From NCBI GenBank assembly GCA_030248215.1, contig JASANG010001293.1, forward strand, positions 1 through 64,000: 64,000 bases of DNA, written 5' to 3'. The position numbers were made by a program, and so were the translations under genes. This DNA is from Enoplolaimus lenunculus. Its lineage: Eukaryota; Nematoda; Enoplea; Enoplida; Thoracostomopsidae. Under the pieces are notes generated by a model, which made no database searches, was not told the DNA's origin, and saw only the letters and a program-made list of their open reading frames with translations. Positions 34,343-47,700 of this stretch are shown piece by piece (the stretch's first letter is position 1; each line of letters opens with the position of its first letter).

Positions 34343-35219
34343 GCGATATACATATGAATATTTAATGAAAAACGCCATATGATGCATTTGTCCCTCAAAA
34401 CGCTGCATTTTTAGAAATAGCTTTGATTAACAGGTTTCTGATTTATGTTTACTAGCATTTTTAGCATCCTTTGAGTGCTTTTATTAATTATGTTCCACTC
34501 GACACACAGCAAGCAGTTGTCTGATCGCTGTTAACGGATACGGGGACACTTCGGTTGATACCCGCATGACTAAAACAGGTTTGCCTATTTGTAACTTTGG
34601 AAATGGTGCACTGGGGCGGGACCAGCTCACGGTGGTACAACAAAATAAGAATTTGACAACTTTTGTTTTTAAAATAAAACGCAAATGTAAATAGATTACT
34701 TAAACGAGTAACCTGAAATAACTAGACGCTCCGAATAAAACGGGCTGTTGGAACATTCGACTCAGGTACCTTGAGGTTGGTAAAGAACTTTTTATACTGA
34801 CACAGAATGAATGATACTACGCTTCTAATTCTGTTTGCCCCCTTTAGGGGTGGGGGCCCTTCAAATAGGGGTATGCGGGAGGCTGCTCCGGCCCTGTTCA
34901 CAGTTAATATGCTAAAGAAATTCGTATCGCATTAAATTGACACTCAACGTTAAAAACTGCTAAATAGTTTCAGTTTCTCAGGTACTTAAAATGGTTGCAA
35001 GTTTTGCTTAAAAATATTATTGTAAATTTTTTTGCATATTTTAAACACTTCAAAAATACACCGTTCATCAATTTACGACTTTTATTATATTTTGGCATTT
35101 TTTGTTGATTTCGTACCGTTTTCTTAAAATAAACATTGGCAACGAAAAGTTTGGAAATATTTTGCTTTTGAAGAGAATGAGTTTTTTTATTTAAGAAATA
35201 TCAAAATATCTGATGATTC
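34343..35219. other. Unassigned, with a hAT-like end fragment
   Basis: A GGCTGCTCCGGCCCTG end at 34889-34904 resembles the family at 34147. Otherwise AT-rich without recognised content. Confidence 0.5.
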
Positions 35220-35508
35220 GGGCCCGTTGGCAAACAGGGGGAAAGGCGGTCCAGCCTCCCTGCAAAAATTTTGGCTCACTGGTAACTCATTACAAACTCT
35301 TGTATGCCCCTCCTGAAAATTTTTTAGCCCCCCTAACATGGTGAGCTGGCTACGCGCCTATGATAATTAATTAGAATTGACGGAATTGTTAACGTCGAAC
35401 AAAATTTGCGAACAAACTCCCTTGCGAATAAACCAAACTAATCACACTTTAGATGTAAAATTGTATCATTTTTCAATTACGCGAAATTTTTTCTGTTTTA
35501 TAGTAGTA

Positions 35509-35760
35509 CACTGTAAATTTCAATCAGTTAATTATACAACTAATCCGGAGAGTTAGTTATTTCTGAGTTAATAACAGTATACTTTAACTCACTCTGAGTT
35601 TAGTAAATTCGCGCTCTGAATTGAGTTGATCCCGGTGGAGTTGATTGATTAAATCACAATGAGTTGAATCCACTCAGAATTATCAGTTCTGATAGTCCTA
35701 ACTCACACAGAGTGATTTAAATGATTCTGAGTTTAGATGAACTCACTAAAATTTACAGTG
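35509..35760. mobile_element. CACTGTAAATTT MITE, TA target
   Basis: CACTGTAAATTTC..AAATTTACAGTG flanked by TA; interior of GAGTTGA/AACTCAxTCTGAG modules. Related: 53073-53303 and the partial copy 36258-36430. Confidence 0.8.
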
Positions 35761-35894
35761 TATCAGCGTAATACTTTCGTCAGTGTTGTTCGTATGCTTG
35801 TACTTTGACTCAATATAGCAAAGATTCTATGATAACTTTTTAATTTTGGCTTACTTCATCTCATTTGCATGGGTAGGTTGACGAGTCACTATAG

Positions 35895-36103
35895 CACTAC
35901 AAAAAATGGTGAGTCAAATTGACTTCCTCCGAAATAGGCTCTACGGGACTTCATAAACGGAGTCAAATTCGACTCCGCCAAAGTCAAACGTGCGACTCAG
36001 TGAATCGAATTTGACTCTAGCGGGGTCGAATTGGACACAGTTTGTGTAGTCCCGTAGAGCCTATTTCGGAGGAAGTCAATTTGACTCACCATTTTTTGCA
36101 GTG
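35895..36103. mobile_element. CACTG foldback MITE
   Basis: CACTACAAAAAATGG..CATTTTTTGCAGTG with the full inverted module set. Confidence 0.8.
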
Positions 36104-36866
36104 AGTGACCGCGCAATACTTTCTTAATATTAATACAAACTGGACTTCATCTCATAGATACGAATATGATCAATATATGACAATGAAGAAAATTGGTCAT
36201 TTTGACCCCCCCTCCCCATGAAATGAAATGAGGTAACCAAAACCGCAACGCGTGACGTAGATATCAACTCACTCTGAACGGATTCAATTCCGGGAAAGTT
36301 GATTATTTAACTCAGAATGAGTTCAATCAATTCAGAATCCTGAGTTCTGAAAGACCTAATTCAGAGCTCTGGTTTCTAAGCAGATTCAACTCATTCTGTG
36401 TTAAAATCAACTCACTGGAACTTTACACTGCAAGAGTGGATGATCACTCTGTGAGAATAGTAAGCAACTGGGTACACTCTGTGTATGAAAGGATGTGCCC
36501 AGTGCGCGTTGCGTTTTTGGCCTAACCCCACATTTCTGGCAGGGAATAAAGTCACCGAGTGTCTCAAATTCATATATAATATATTCCAAATGTAAAGAGT
36601 GGCTTCAATTGGCAATTATGCTTTACGAAGATAGCGAATTCTGTGGTTCAAGCGTCAATTATCACTATATTCATCAATGACGGGTCTGCTATAAAATGCA
36701 ACGCGTGCTGGTACTTTCTGCTCAAAGCAAACTGTAGCAACCAAATAGCACGCTTCTGTCTGAAATAGAGGATGATCGACTCTCAATATAGCTCATGAAA
36801 AACTTACCACATATTTGCTTGCCATTTTTCATGAACCAGTTGTATTGTTCGTCATATCCAGCGGTC

Positions 36867-37200
36867 GGCCCATGTGAAGTCCAGGGTTCTGTCCACTGAG
36901 CAACGGTGGAATTGAGCGACTTAAATACTGGGAAGCTTAGGCTTAGGCTTAGACTTAGATTTAGTCTTTAGACTTTGAATAATTAGGCTTAGGCTTAGAT
37001 TTAGATTTAGTCTTTGGACTTTGAATAATTAGGCTTAGGCTTAGATTTAGATTTAGTCTTTGGACTTTGAATAATTAGGCTTAGGCTTAGATTTAGATTT
37101 AGTCTTTGGAGTTTGAATAATTAGGCTTAGGCTTAGATTTAGATTTAGTCTTTGGACTTTGAATAATTAGGCTTGTTGGGGTTTAAGTTAGGCCTAGGCA
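36867..37200 (+). mobile_element. GGCC-TTAGGC MITE, diverged, with a 46-bp internal array
   Basis: Left end GGCCCATGTGAAG. The interior from 36985 to 37170 is four to five tandem copies of a 46-bp unit (AGGCTTAGGCTTAG, then GTCTTTGGACTTTG). The right end is not clear; a related TTAGG-rich stretch with GGGTTTAAGTT runs on to about 37400. Confidence 0.55.
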
Positions 37201-37399
37201 TATGTTATTAGGCCCATACTGTTTATATGAACCCAGCTGTCTACGGAACCAACCATAAATTCGTTTCCTGAGCAATGATCTTTGCTATACTCGGCGCAGC
37301 GGAACGAATTAGGCTTCCTTGGGTTTAAGTTGGGTTTAGGCTTATGTTTAGTAAGTAGGCTCATATTTGTTTTTATGAGCCCAGTTGTGAACCCCAAAT

Positions 37400-38759
37400 T
37401 CGATTCCTGAGCAGTGATCTTTGCTAGATTACCCGGTGCACCGCAACAACCACAAATACCGCAAATATGGAAAAAATCAAAAATAATTTTGTATGGGCTT
37501 TCAATTAGGTTATACATGTTTAACCTGATTGGCTTCAAATGTTTATTACATGAAACAATTGCGTATAAGGAATTGTGACTCGAAGTGTTTCTAGAAAGTT
37601 CTACTTTATATATAGCAGGTGCTGCAATAGCTTGTATGTTGTGGTTATATACTGCTGGCTACTGAGCAATATAATTGTATAATTCAGCCAAAATGATTTA
37701 CTTTGAAAAATCACTTGCACTCGCGAATTCATAGGGGGCGGGACGTGCACCCCCCCGTTAAATTTTTGATAAAATGGTAAGGTCCCCTACCTTGCAATTT
37801 TCTTCCTAAGAAAATTACAAAAATGCAATTTTTACTCTCAGAAATTTATTTGTGATAAAACTAGACAATTTTCACCTTAGAAAATTGTTTGATGATAAAA
37901 TGATAAGGTCAGCACCTTACAATTTTTGCGTTTCACAACATTTGCCAGCCCGCTGTCCCGTCAGCAATTTATGGATTCGCCTCTGATCCCTTGTGTCTGT
38001 GGATTTAGAATTTGTCCAGTTGGCTTGACCATTATTTAAAACACTGCTTTGCGTTTAAGTCCGTAATTGGTCTTCTATAAGCAAAACCGACTAAGGTTAC
38101 TACAAGGTTCAGTAGATTCATTGTAAACCTGTTTGAAAAGCTGCATACAACTGATTTTGACACAATGAAATATACTACAAATGTTGACACAGTATTAATA
38201 TTAGGGATGTAGCAGTACTGTAGTTGATATTTCAGTTCTTTCAGTAAATTTTCTCTGATATCAAACTTTTATCTGGGCTGCCCTGGTCATGAAACCACTC
38301 TGTCAAGCATATATTTTCGATAGACATTCGGCTTAAAAAAGTTGTAAGGTACGGACCTTATCATTTTTGCACCAAAAAAAGTTCTGAGTGGTAAACATTG
38401 CAAGGACTTACCATTTTATCACAAAAATATTTCTCACATCACTGACATATTTGCTATTTTTAAAAAGATTTCTGACATCGCTGATATTTGCTATTTTTAA
38501 ATCCCAAAATTGTTAAATGTATGGGTACAACTGGCCACTGCCGAACCGTATATTTTAAAAAGTCATTCAATTTCTTTACAAATTTGCCAAATTTATATGT
38601 TTGGAATATGTTTTTTTTGTGTTACAGAGCGTCATTAAATTCGAAAAAATGCTACAGTTTAACTTGCGTTAAAAGTCAATCTTAAAACTTACTATTATAT
38701 ACTATTAATAGCCAAAAGTCAAACTGAGATTCTTCGCAATAGACGCAATATTGTTTTAA
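37400..38759. other. Upstream region of the SLC7-like gene, no promoter recognised
   Basis: Holds repeat remnants (37720-37990, TTGCAATTTTC and GATAAAATGGTAAGGTC pieces, echoed at 38340-38470). No TATA box or other promoter element can be assigned with confidence. Confidence 0.4.
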
Positions 38760-41700
38760 ATGTCGGCAACGCAACAGCCCAACAGCGATTCGGCCAAACA
38801 TGGCAACGATCCGCCTAGAATGTCAGTAGATAAAGACGGCGTGGTTGCGATTGTTGACGGCGAAGATAAAATGTTAACACCTAAAGATCATACGGACGGT
38901 GTTCAATTAGAACGAACTGTGAGCTTATTTAATGGCATTACAATAATTGTTGGATCAATTATCGGTAGTGGAATATTCATTTCGCCAAAAGGTGTCCAAG
39001 AACGTAAGTTGTGGTAATAATTAATATTGGAACGGAGTTGAAATTGAATAAAATACACGTCTTGGAACAGGCTAAAGTCCATTATACAACTTCGTTGTTA
39101 TTCCAGTTTTAATGTTGTGTTTCGGGCGCATAGCCAGGATTTTCAATTGGGAGTGGTCTAGTGGACCATAGGAGTATCAGTAAAGGTTGAATTTTGAAAT
39201 ATACGTGTGCGAAAGAGCGGAAAGTCTAACACATTTTTAAAATTTATGGGTCAGAATGAAAAGTTTAAGTTTGTGTTGGTCCAACGTTTCTTGGGGTTCT
39301 TAGATCGGGTGGTGTAAACCGAAATTTCGTCTTTTTTTTCTCGCTACATGCAGCAAAAATTGCGTTTGCATAACGTAGCTGTAACTAATTTTCTTTAATT
39401 CTCGTTGAACAATAAATTCGAAACTACACAATTTCTCGTTGATGTCAATCTGACTTGGGCGAGCAGTTTGGTTGATGACCAATTCTCTGCTGAATTATTT
39501 AGTTGTTATTCATCAACCAAGATGAAAATATGTCTCAACTGCAGTTTCCACAATTTGTATCAGTATCACTTCTATCACGGCACTCGCTTCCATATTAGCA
39601 GCCAAATCAAATCGCGTAAGCCATTTTAAATCATTGCGATTCACATGGCGCTAGCAATAGTGGATGATCCCTCTAAGAAGAGTGTGCAACTATCGAAATT
39701 TGTGTGGTACAAAATGTACCACCGGGCGTTGCATTTTTTTGCTCACCCCCACTTGTTTAGAGGGGGGCCGCTGTCACATGAATGCCCCTAAAATAAACTA
39801 TATGGGGAGCATGTTTCACGCCGCATACATACATAAAGTGCCATGGTTCGCATCGGTTGTACCCCCCTTTAAATACAGGGTGGAGGGTTGGCCAAAAACG
39901 CAACGCGTGCTGGGAACATTCGTTTCTACACAGAATGTGCCCAGTTGCACACTCTTGTTAAATAGCGATTATCCACTCTTGGTGCCAGGAATTCTGTGGT
40001 ATACCCATGAGAACCATTGCCCATGTATAGAACAGCATATTCCTAAGCCTAAGCCTAAGCCTTAGCGATGGATGAACCTATTCCTAAGCCTAAGCTTAAG
40101 CTTAAGCCTAAGCAAAAAATTAGTCTAAAGCTTAAACTGACTCTATTAAGCCCCTCCGGAAAACGATCCGGCCCTGTTCTATACATGGGCCAGAACCATG
40201 ATATGGTTGAGTGTCCGTATGCTAATACAATGAACTACATTATCTGTGTATTTTAGAAGCTGGTAGCGTTGGTTTTTCGTTAATCGTTTGGATTGTTTGT
40301 GGACTGTTTTCGGCCATTGGTGCGTATTGTTACGCCGAGCTGGGTACACTGATTCGACGTAGTGGCGGCGACTACGCTTATATTCTGGACGCTTTTGGTC
40401 CGTTCATTGGATTCATTCGTCTATGGATAGAAGCAATTGTTGTTAGGTATTGTTAAACTGGCCGATGTATAGAACAGGGCCGGATCGTTTTCCGGAGGGG
40501 CTTAATAGAGTCAGTTTAAGCTTTAGACAAATTTTTTTGCTTAGGCATAAGCTTTGGCTTAGGCTTAGGCTTAGAAATAGGCTCATCCATACGCTTAGGC
40601 TTAGGCTTAGGTTTAGGTTTAGGCTTAGGCTTAGGCTTAGGCTTACACTTAGGCTTAGGCTTAGGAATATGCTTATACTACTGTTCCGGCCCTGGTCTAT
40701 ACATGGCCCGTTAAGCTGATCACAGATAATTTTTAGTTTTTTTAAAAACGCAACAACTGCGTCGCTACTCAAACATTGATTTATTTCACTCGGACTAAAA
40801 CCTTTAACGGAAACATTGTCCGCTTGCTAGGCTCAGACGAATTTAACTATCGTTGCTAACTCACAAATAAATTTTACATACAAGGTTTTGTACACTTATC
40901 AGAGAGTCCGTAGCCAGCTCACATTGCTAGGGGGCCAATAAATATCTCAGGAGAAGCATACAAGGGTTTTCGTTGACTTACAAGCAAGGTTGAAAATTTT
41001 GCAGGGGGGGGGGGGCTAAAATTTTTCCAGTAGGGTCTGAGTCCCCCTTGCCCCCGTAGCTACGGGCCCGAAACTTATCTCGAATAGCATAAGCCTAACC
41101 ATAATTCCTAAAGTGTGCAAGAATCACAATCAAAATATATTTCAACCTTGAGGTGCTTTTTATACGAATACGTGATAGAGTTTTCTTGAAACTAATCAAT
41201 TTTCTACGAATTCGCGTCAAATAATTGTAGGCTTTCAGTGAAACCATTAATCTTTCAGGCCATGCTCGGCGACTGTTGTTGCGTTGACGTTTGCAATTTA
41301 CATGCTTCGACCATTTTTTCCATACTGCGATCAGCCGGCGTTTGTTGCGCAAATTATTGCCGCAGTAACGTTGCGTAAGTGGTTGAAAAGTCACTGGAGT
41401 CTACAACTTCGTTTTAGTATAAGAATCATGGCTAATGTAAAGAACAGGAACGGACCAGTATTATAAGCATATTCCTAAGCCTAAGCCTAAGCCTAATCGT
41501 AAGAATGAGCTTATTCCTAAGCCTAAGCCTAAGCCTAATCGTAAGAATGAGGTTATTCCTAAGCCTAAGCCTAAGCCTAATCGTAAGAATGAGGTTATTC
41601 CTAAGCTTAAGCCTAAGCCTAATCGTAAGAATGAGCTTATTCCTAAGCCTAAGCCTAAGCCTAATCGTAAGAATGAGCTTATTCCTAAGCCTAAGCCTAA

Positions 41701-44700
41701 GCCTAATCGTAAGAATGAGCTTATTCATAAGCCTAAACCTAAGCCAAGCCATAAAATTAGTCTAAAGCTTAAGCTTACTCGATTGCAGTCCCACAGAAAA
41801 ACATTCCGCCCCTGATCTTTACATGGGCCAGAATCATAAAGCTTAGTCGTTATTGTTCGCAGGTAGGCTATACAGTTGTTGAACAAGTATAAAACCTATT
41901 ATACTTTTTTTGCTAAATTTCTGTAAATCCATCTGTAACAGTGTGAACGAGACTGCTGGCCTGAGCATATTTCACTGAACCCGAGGTTGACTGTTGTTCG
42001 CCATATGCGTTCTTGTGAGTAATCTCGAATAGATGCTGTAACGCAAAATAATCTACAGTAGAGTTCTTAGAATTTACACAATATTTTGAACGTGTGTGTC
42101 TATTAATTTTATTAATTTTATATTTTCAGTTCTGCTTACATTTATCAACTGTGTTAGCGTTCGCTGGGCAACTGCTGTGCAAGACGTATTTACGGTCGCA
42201 AAACTGTTCGCGTTGGTGCTTATCGTGATCACAGGAATTGTTCTAATTGGACTAGGTAACTGGTTCTGTTAATACGTTTTTTGGCATATTATTGTTAATT
42301 GCTTTATGCTAAATTGTGCAATATCATGAGTACATCTGGCAAATATTTCGTTACGAACGTCGGGGATTTTCACAGCTATGAAATGTTTGCATTTAAATGC
42401 CATTTATTTTTTATTTAACTTTGAATTTGTCACCGTTCTACAACAACAGTCTCGCTAAAGTTACTTCTTGGCTTGAGTTGTTTATTACATTTTTTGTCCT
42501 TTCGTGCTATTATAATCTGCTCGGTTCATGCTGCTTTAAGAGGCGTTCAGGTTTCTGTTGGATGTATAAAAGAGTAGGTTTAGATTCTAGATAACATTTT
42601 TTGCTCAGGATTACGCCTGGGCGTAGGAATACCCTTAATCTACTTTTACGCCCCTTAAAGTAACATTGGTCAGCTGCTCCATGACTGACACATAGCGTAT
42701 TTACTCGACTATTAAAATTTGAAACTTCAAGCTGGGCTACGTGTGTATTACGTTAACGAAAGCCATTTTCAGGATTGGCCAATATGAGTTAGCTGTATCG
42801 ACTCTTGATACCATTTTACTGGCTAAATTATTACCAATATATAATACAAAGTTTAATAGTTTGTATGTGATTTTGCTAAAATAGTTGAACTTTATCGAGC
42901 GCTATAAGATGTATTATCGGTTTCAGGCAGTACGGACAGTTTTGAAAATATGTTTCAAGGAACAAATTTAAATGCGGGGAAGATGTCGTTAGCATTTTAT
43001 TCAGGCTTGTTTGCATATAATGGGTGGTAAGTTAGCATTTAAATGAAATATTTCAGATAAGCTGTATTCTGCCGTAAGTCTATTATTTCGCAGCTTCACA
43101 GTATAAGACCAATGTTACTTTAAGGGTCGTAACAGTAGATTAAGCGTATACCTAAACCTAAGCTTAAGCGTTGCAAGAATGTGTTTCTAAGCCTAAGCCT
43201 AAGCCTAAACCTAAACATAAACAAAAAAATGTAATCTAGAATCTAAACCTACTCTTTTATAGACCCACCAGAAACCTGGATATACTTAATACAGTAGTGA
43301 ACCGATAAATGGATTATAAAATAATGAAATTAACCAAAAGTTGTTACTAATTCCATCGAATTGACCAACTCAGTCATAAATGTTTATTGTGAATTATGTA
43401 ATAAGTTTTTAAACAGTTAAACAAATAAACATATCACAAGAGTACGAAACACTATTTACAAGAAATGGCCGTGTTACTGATTTCAGCCAGAGTCAATAAT
43501 GACTCTGGACAAGAGGGGCCACTGAAAAAACATTCCGCGGCACTTAATGTACCATCAGGCGTTGCGTTTTTGGATAACTCCCCAAATTTTAAGAGGCGGT
43601 TTACGCTTGAAACGTAAAATACACATGGGATATAACAGAATAAGGGCAGCAACTTTAGAATATTTGAAGATTTCTGACATCTCAAATTGAGAGAATTGTT
43701 CAACGGTACCCCCTGAAATAAGGGTGGAGGTCAGGAAATGCAACGTGCGCTGGGTTCATTCTTTTGTACGCCGAATGTACATAGTTGCACACTCTTGTTG
43801 AAATTATCTCCACACTTGGTTTCAGGAATTACCTCAATTTTATTGTGGACGAATTGAAAAATCCTACAAGGTAATTATTTTCAATGCGATTTTAAAAATA
43901 GTTGAATTATGCTGAAACTATGACATACTGTAAACAGCGCAAATCTAATTTAGTTAAATTTTATATTTTTTATTTTGTTGCTTAATTCTAAATTGCAATT
44001 ACAATACTTCATTTGCTTGTAATTAATAGTTAATCATATAATTGTTTGCCCATATTCTCAAATGCGTACAGCACCTATCCTCAATTAGCGATAGGTTTTC
44101 AAACCGTCGTACAACTGCAGTTGCAGATATCAAAATAGGTACAGAAGTAGAGGGCAAATCAATCGCGAACCATGTGCTGAATTTCGAACCTCACCATGCG
44201 CTGGTTCCAAAGTTACAGGACGTATCACCAACTGGTGATAGATGCTACTCACATTTGAGAATACGGGCTTAGATTTGAAGCGTTGTGTAATTTACTATTG
44301 TTAATTATTTACTATAGCAAACAAATGATGTTTACGACGCAGATGACATAATAATTAATAGGGTTTTTACATAGGACATATCACCAACTGGTGATAGATG
44401 CTACTCACATTTGAGAATACGGGCTTAGATTTGAAACGTTGTGTAATTTACCATTGTTAATTATTTACTATAGCAAACAAATGATGTTTACGAAGCAGAT
44501 GACATAATAATTAATAGGGTTTTTTTACATAGGACATATCACAAACTGGTGATAGATGCTACTCACATTTGAGAATACGGGCTCTTGTTAACGGAAGTTG
44601 TAACCCACAGTTGCGGTCAGTCTGTGGCTTGACAGTAGGTTGCCAAAATGGGGGTGGGTGGGGAAATTAATGAAATTTGGTCATTTTAGGAACCTGCCGC

Positions 44701-47700
44701 TATCGATTTTGATCTCAATGATAGTCGTGACCGTTGTATACGTATTTACAAATGTTGCGTTTTATGCTGCGATGGCACCTGACGAACTTTTGGACAGTCC
44801 TGCAGTTGCTGTTGTAAGTTTGGTTTAAAACTGGCAATATACTGGTTGAGTTTGTTATCATATTTATCATGCGTTCTAGGTTTATGTGTGAAAAAACGTA
44901 CACTGGAAGAAATGGTGAGTCAAATTGACTCTCTCCTACATAGGCTGTACGGGACTACACAAACTGAGTTAACCCTTTCTCACATGAATATTTTCAACTT
45001 CCCCTGAGACCTACTTTTATGCTAGGATTCGAACTCCGGTGAATGGAGTGGGAGGCGTATACCATCACCACTCAGCTATAGGAGCTTGAGTGGGAGGCGT
45101 ATACCATCACCACTCAGCTATAGGGGCTTGACGCTCGAGCCCGAGGGGGCTCTCACGTCTTGTGGTGATTTAGTACTATGTATACGTGTTGCAATTGTTA
45201 ATCACGGTGCGATGTACATTATTTAACGTATATATACTGCGATTAGTTGCCTATAGGCAACTCAATGTGAGAAGGGGTTAAATTCGACTCCGCTAGAGTC
45301 AGACATACGAGTCGAATTTGACTCTGGCGGAGTCGAATTTTGACTCAGTTTGTGTAGTCGGGAAAAGGCGATTTCGGAGGTAATCAATTTGACTCACCAT
45401 TTTTTGCCGTGTATGGATCATGGGAGGACAACAATTTTAGAAGCAGAGACTCAATTGATTTTAAGTATACCGTATGCGTTATTACAATAGAATTACAGGC
45501 GGAAAAATAAAAGATAACAAGACTTGAGGCTGCTATCAAGGTAATATCTTAGCACCACCGTGGCGATTACTGTTTCGCTGTATTTGCGTTGGAATATAGG
45601 AAATTTCATGCAATAAACAGTTTGAAAGGTAAACCAATTTTGTAATGTGTATATGATATACTTTGCTAAATTTCTAAGGATTTTGCCAATCGTTTGTATG
45701 GTCCAATGGCATGGATGATGCCAATATTTGTCGCGTGTTCAACATTCGGCTCTGCTAACGGCGTTATTTTGACGTCATCTAGGTAATTGATTTTGATATA
45801 TTAAAAATTAATGGCTGCGTTTCTGAAATCTAATTTAAGTATTTACTTAAGTTATGCTTAAGTAATTTTTTAAGTCGTCGGCTTACGTAAATATTTTATT
45901 CGAGCAAAAACAAATAAATGCTAAATGTCAGCCATTGCTAAATGTCAACCATTGTCATAACAAGTAAGTAATAGTTTTGCTTTATATTGAGGAACGACCA
46001 ATATTCTACAAATTCAATTTCTTTATATTGAGGAGGGACCAATATTCTACAAATTCAATTTGACCAAGGTTAGTATGCCTAAAGAAAAATTTGTAATCTA
46101 TCAAGTTTAATCAACGACGTAAGTATTTACTTAACATAAGTACGCTTTTAAAAGCAACAAAATGGTTAAGTAATTACTTCACACTTATGTACTAAGTCGT
46201 ACTTAAGTAAGCTTTCAGAAACCCAGCCAATGTGTATCAACTTTAAATTTAATGTTTGGTCGTTTTCAATTATGGAACTCCAAAAGCCTATAAAGACTTA
46301 ACCACTTTTTTGCTAATTTCTTCGCGAATAAGGCTTAAAAATCGAGAAATTTCGGCCGCCTATTTAATTTTGAATCAGAGAGTAATAGACGAAACGTTCG
46401 GCGCATCAAAATGCAGTTGGTATTGCAGAATTGACGCATCATATGTGTTACAATCTGTCAGTTTTCAGGCGAATCTTGACCCAATCAAACGATCATTTGT
46501 AATAGCTAAAATTTACCTGAAAACTTATAAAATATTTTGTTTATCAGAAACTCTATCGCTAACTGAATGGTGTATGGTTAATTGCATACCAGGCCGTGAT
46601 CATTTCACCGTGATAGAGGGGCTAAACATTTTGAGGAGGGTATTCAAGGGTTTTATATGACTTACAAGCAACATTGAAACATTTCTAGGGGGTGGGGCCC
46701 GTTGTACCCATAGGAATGTTGCAAAAGATAACGTTTTATATAGCAGGGGTTATATTCGTTAATAGATTATTTGTATCCGGTGCAAAAGAAAAGCATATGC
46801 CAGTATTCTTAACGTATATTCACAAAGACCGCTTAACTCCGATCCCCGCTGTACTATTTACCGTAAGTATTTTACTTATATATCGGGTGGGTTCCATTTT
46901 TGATCCTTGTGGAAGATATAGACTTGATTGGCTCATGTTACTTTTACGGCCGTCCCGGTTTCTGGTGGGTCTCTAAAAGAGTACCCTTACATTCTAGACT
47001 ACAGTTTTTTTTTTGCTTAAGCTTAGGCTTAGGCGTAGGAATACGCTTTTGCAACGCTTAGGCTTAGGCTTAGGAATACGCTTAACCTACCGTTGCGGCC
47101 CTAAAAGTAACATTGGCCATTGTCCTGCGTCCGACCATGAAGCGACCGGCGTTACGCTTCGCTTACTCAAATATCGTTCGGTTATGAAGCTTTTCGGTTT
47201 ACTGAAATAAAGTTTGGTTCAGTTTGGGAATAAAATTTATTTACAATAAAATATTCCGAAGCTATTTAAAGCATGATTTGTCTTACCAGTGTCAAACATT
47301 TAAGCATAAAATGTAGACAAGTTTTAGTTTTGAACACTTCCCTCATATTTACGCGTTATAGTAGGCTTAGGTATAGGTTTAGGCTTAGACTACAGAAAAG
47401 ACTTTTCTATGCTTAGGCGGTTGCCAAAGCATCTTCCTTCGCGTAAGCCTGTTCAGTGGGGTGGTTGTACAAAATTTCAATTTGTCATTTTTCGTTTGGT
47501 ACGTGTGACTATTCAACAGTTTTTTGAACTGGTGTTCTGATTTTAAAGTTATCTGTATTTTAGGGTATCTTATCAATCCTGTATTTGTTCCTGAGTAATA
47601 ATTTGTACTCACTAATCAACTATATACAAATTGTGTATTGGCTTGCTATTGGCGTTGCAATACTGGCACTGTTTTACCTACGATACTCAAGACCCAACGA

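Noticed and set aside
41432-41765. Leu/Arg-rich and Leu/Ser-rich open frames on opposite strands (similar ones at 40443-40772 and 63353-63562)
   Set aside because: Translations of CCTAAG/CTTAGG hexamer runs inside MITEs.
46256-46660. 134-codon open frame in SLC7 intron 8
   Set aside because: Lies between exons in phase with each other, begins without a good start, runs into a hAT-like repeat fragment, and matches no domain.
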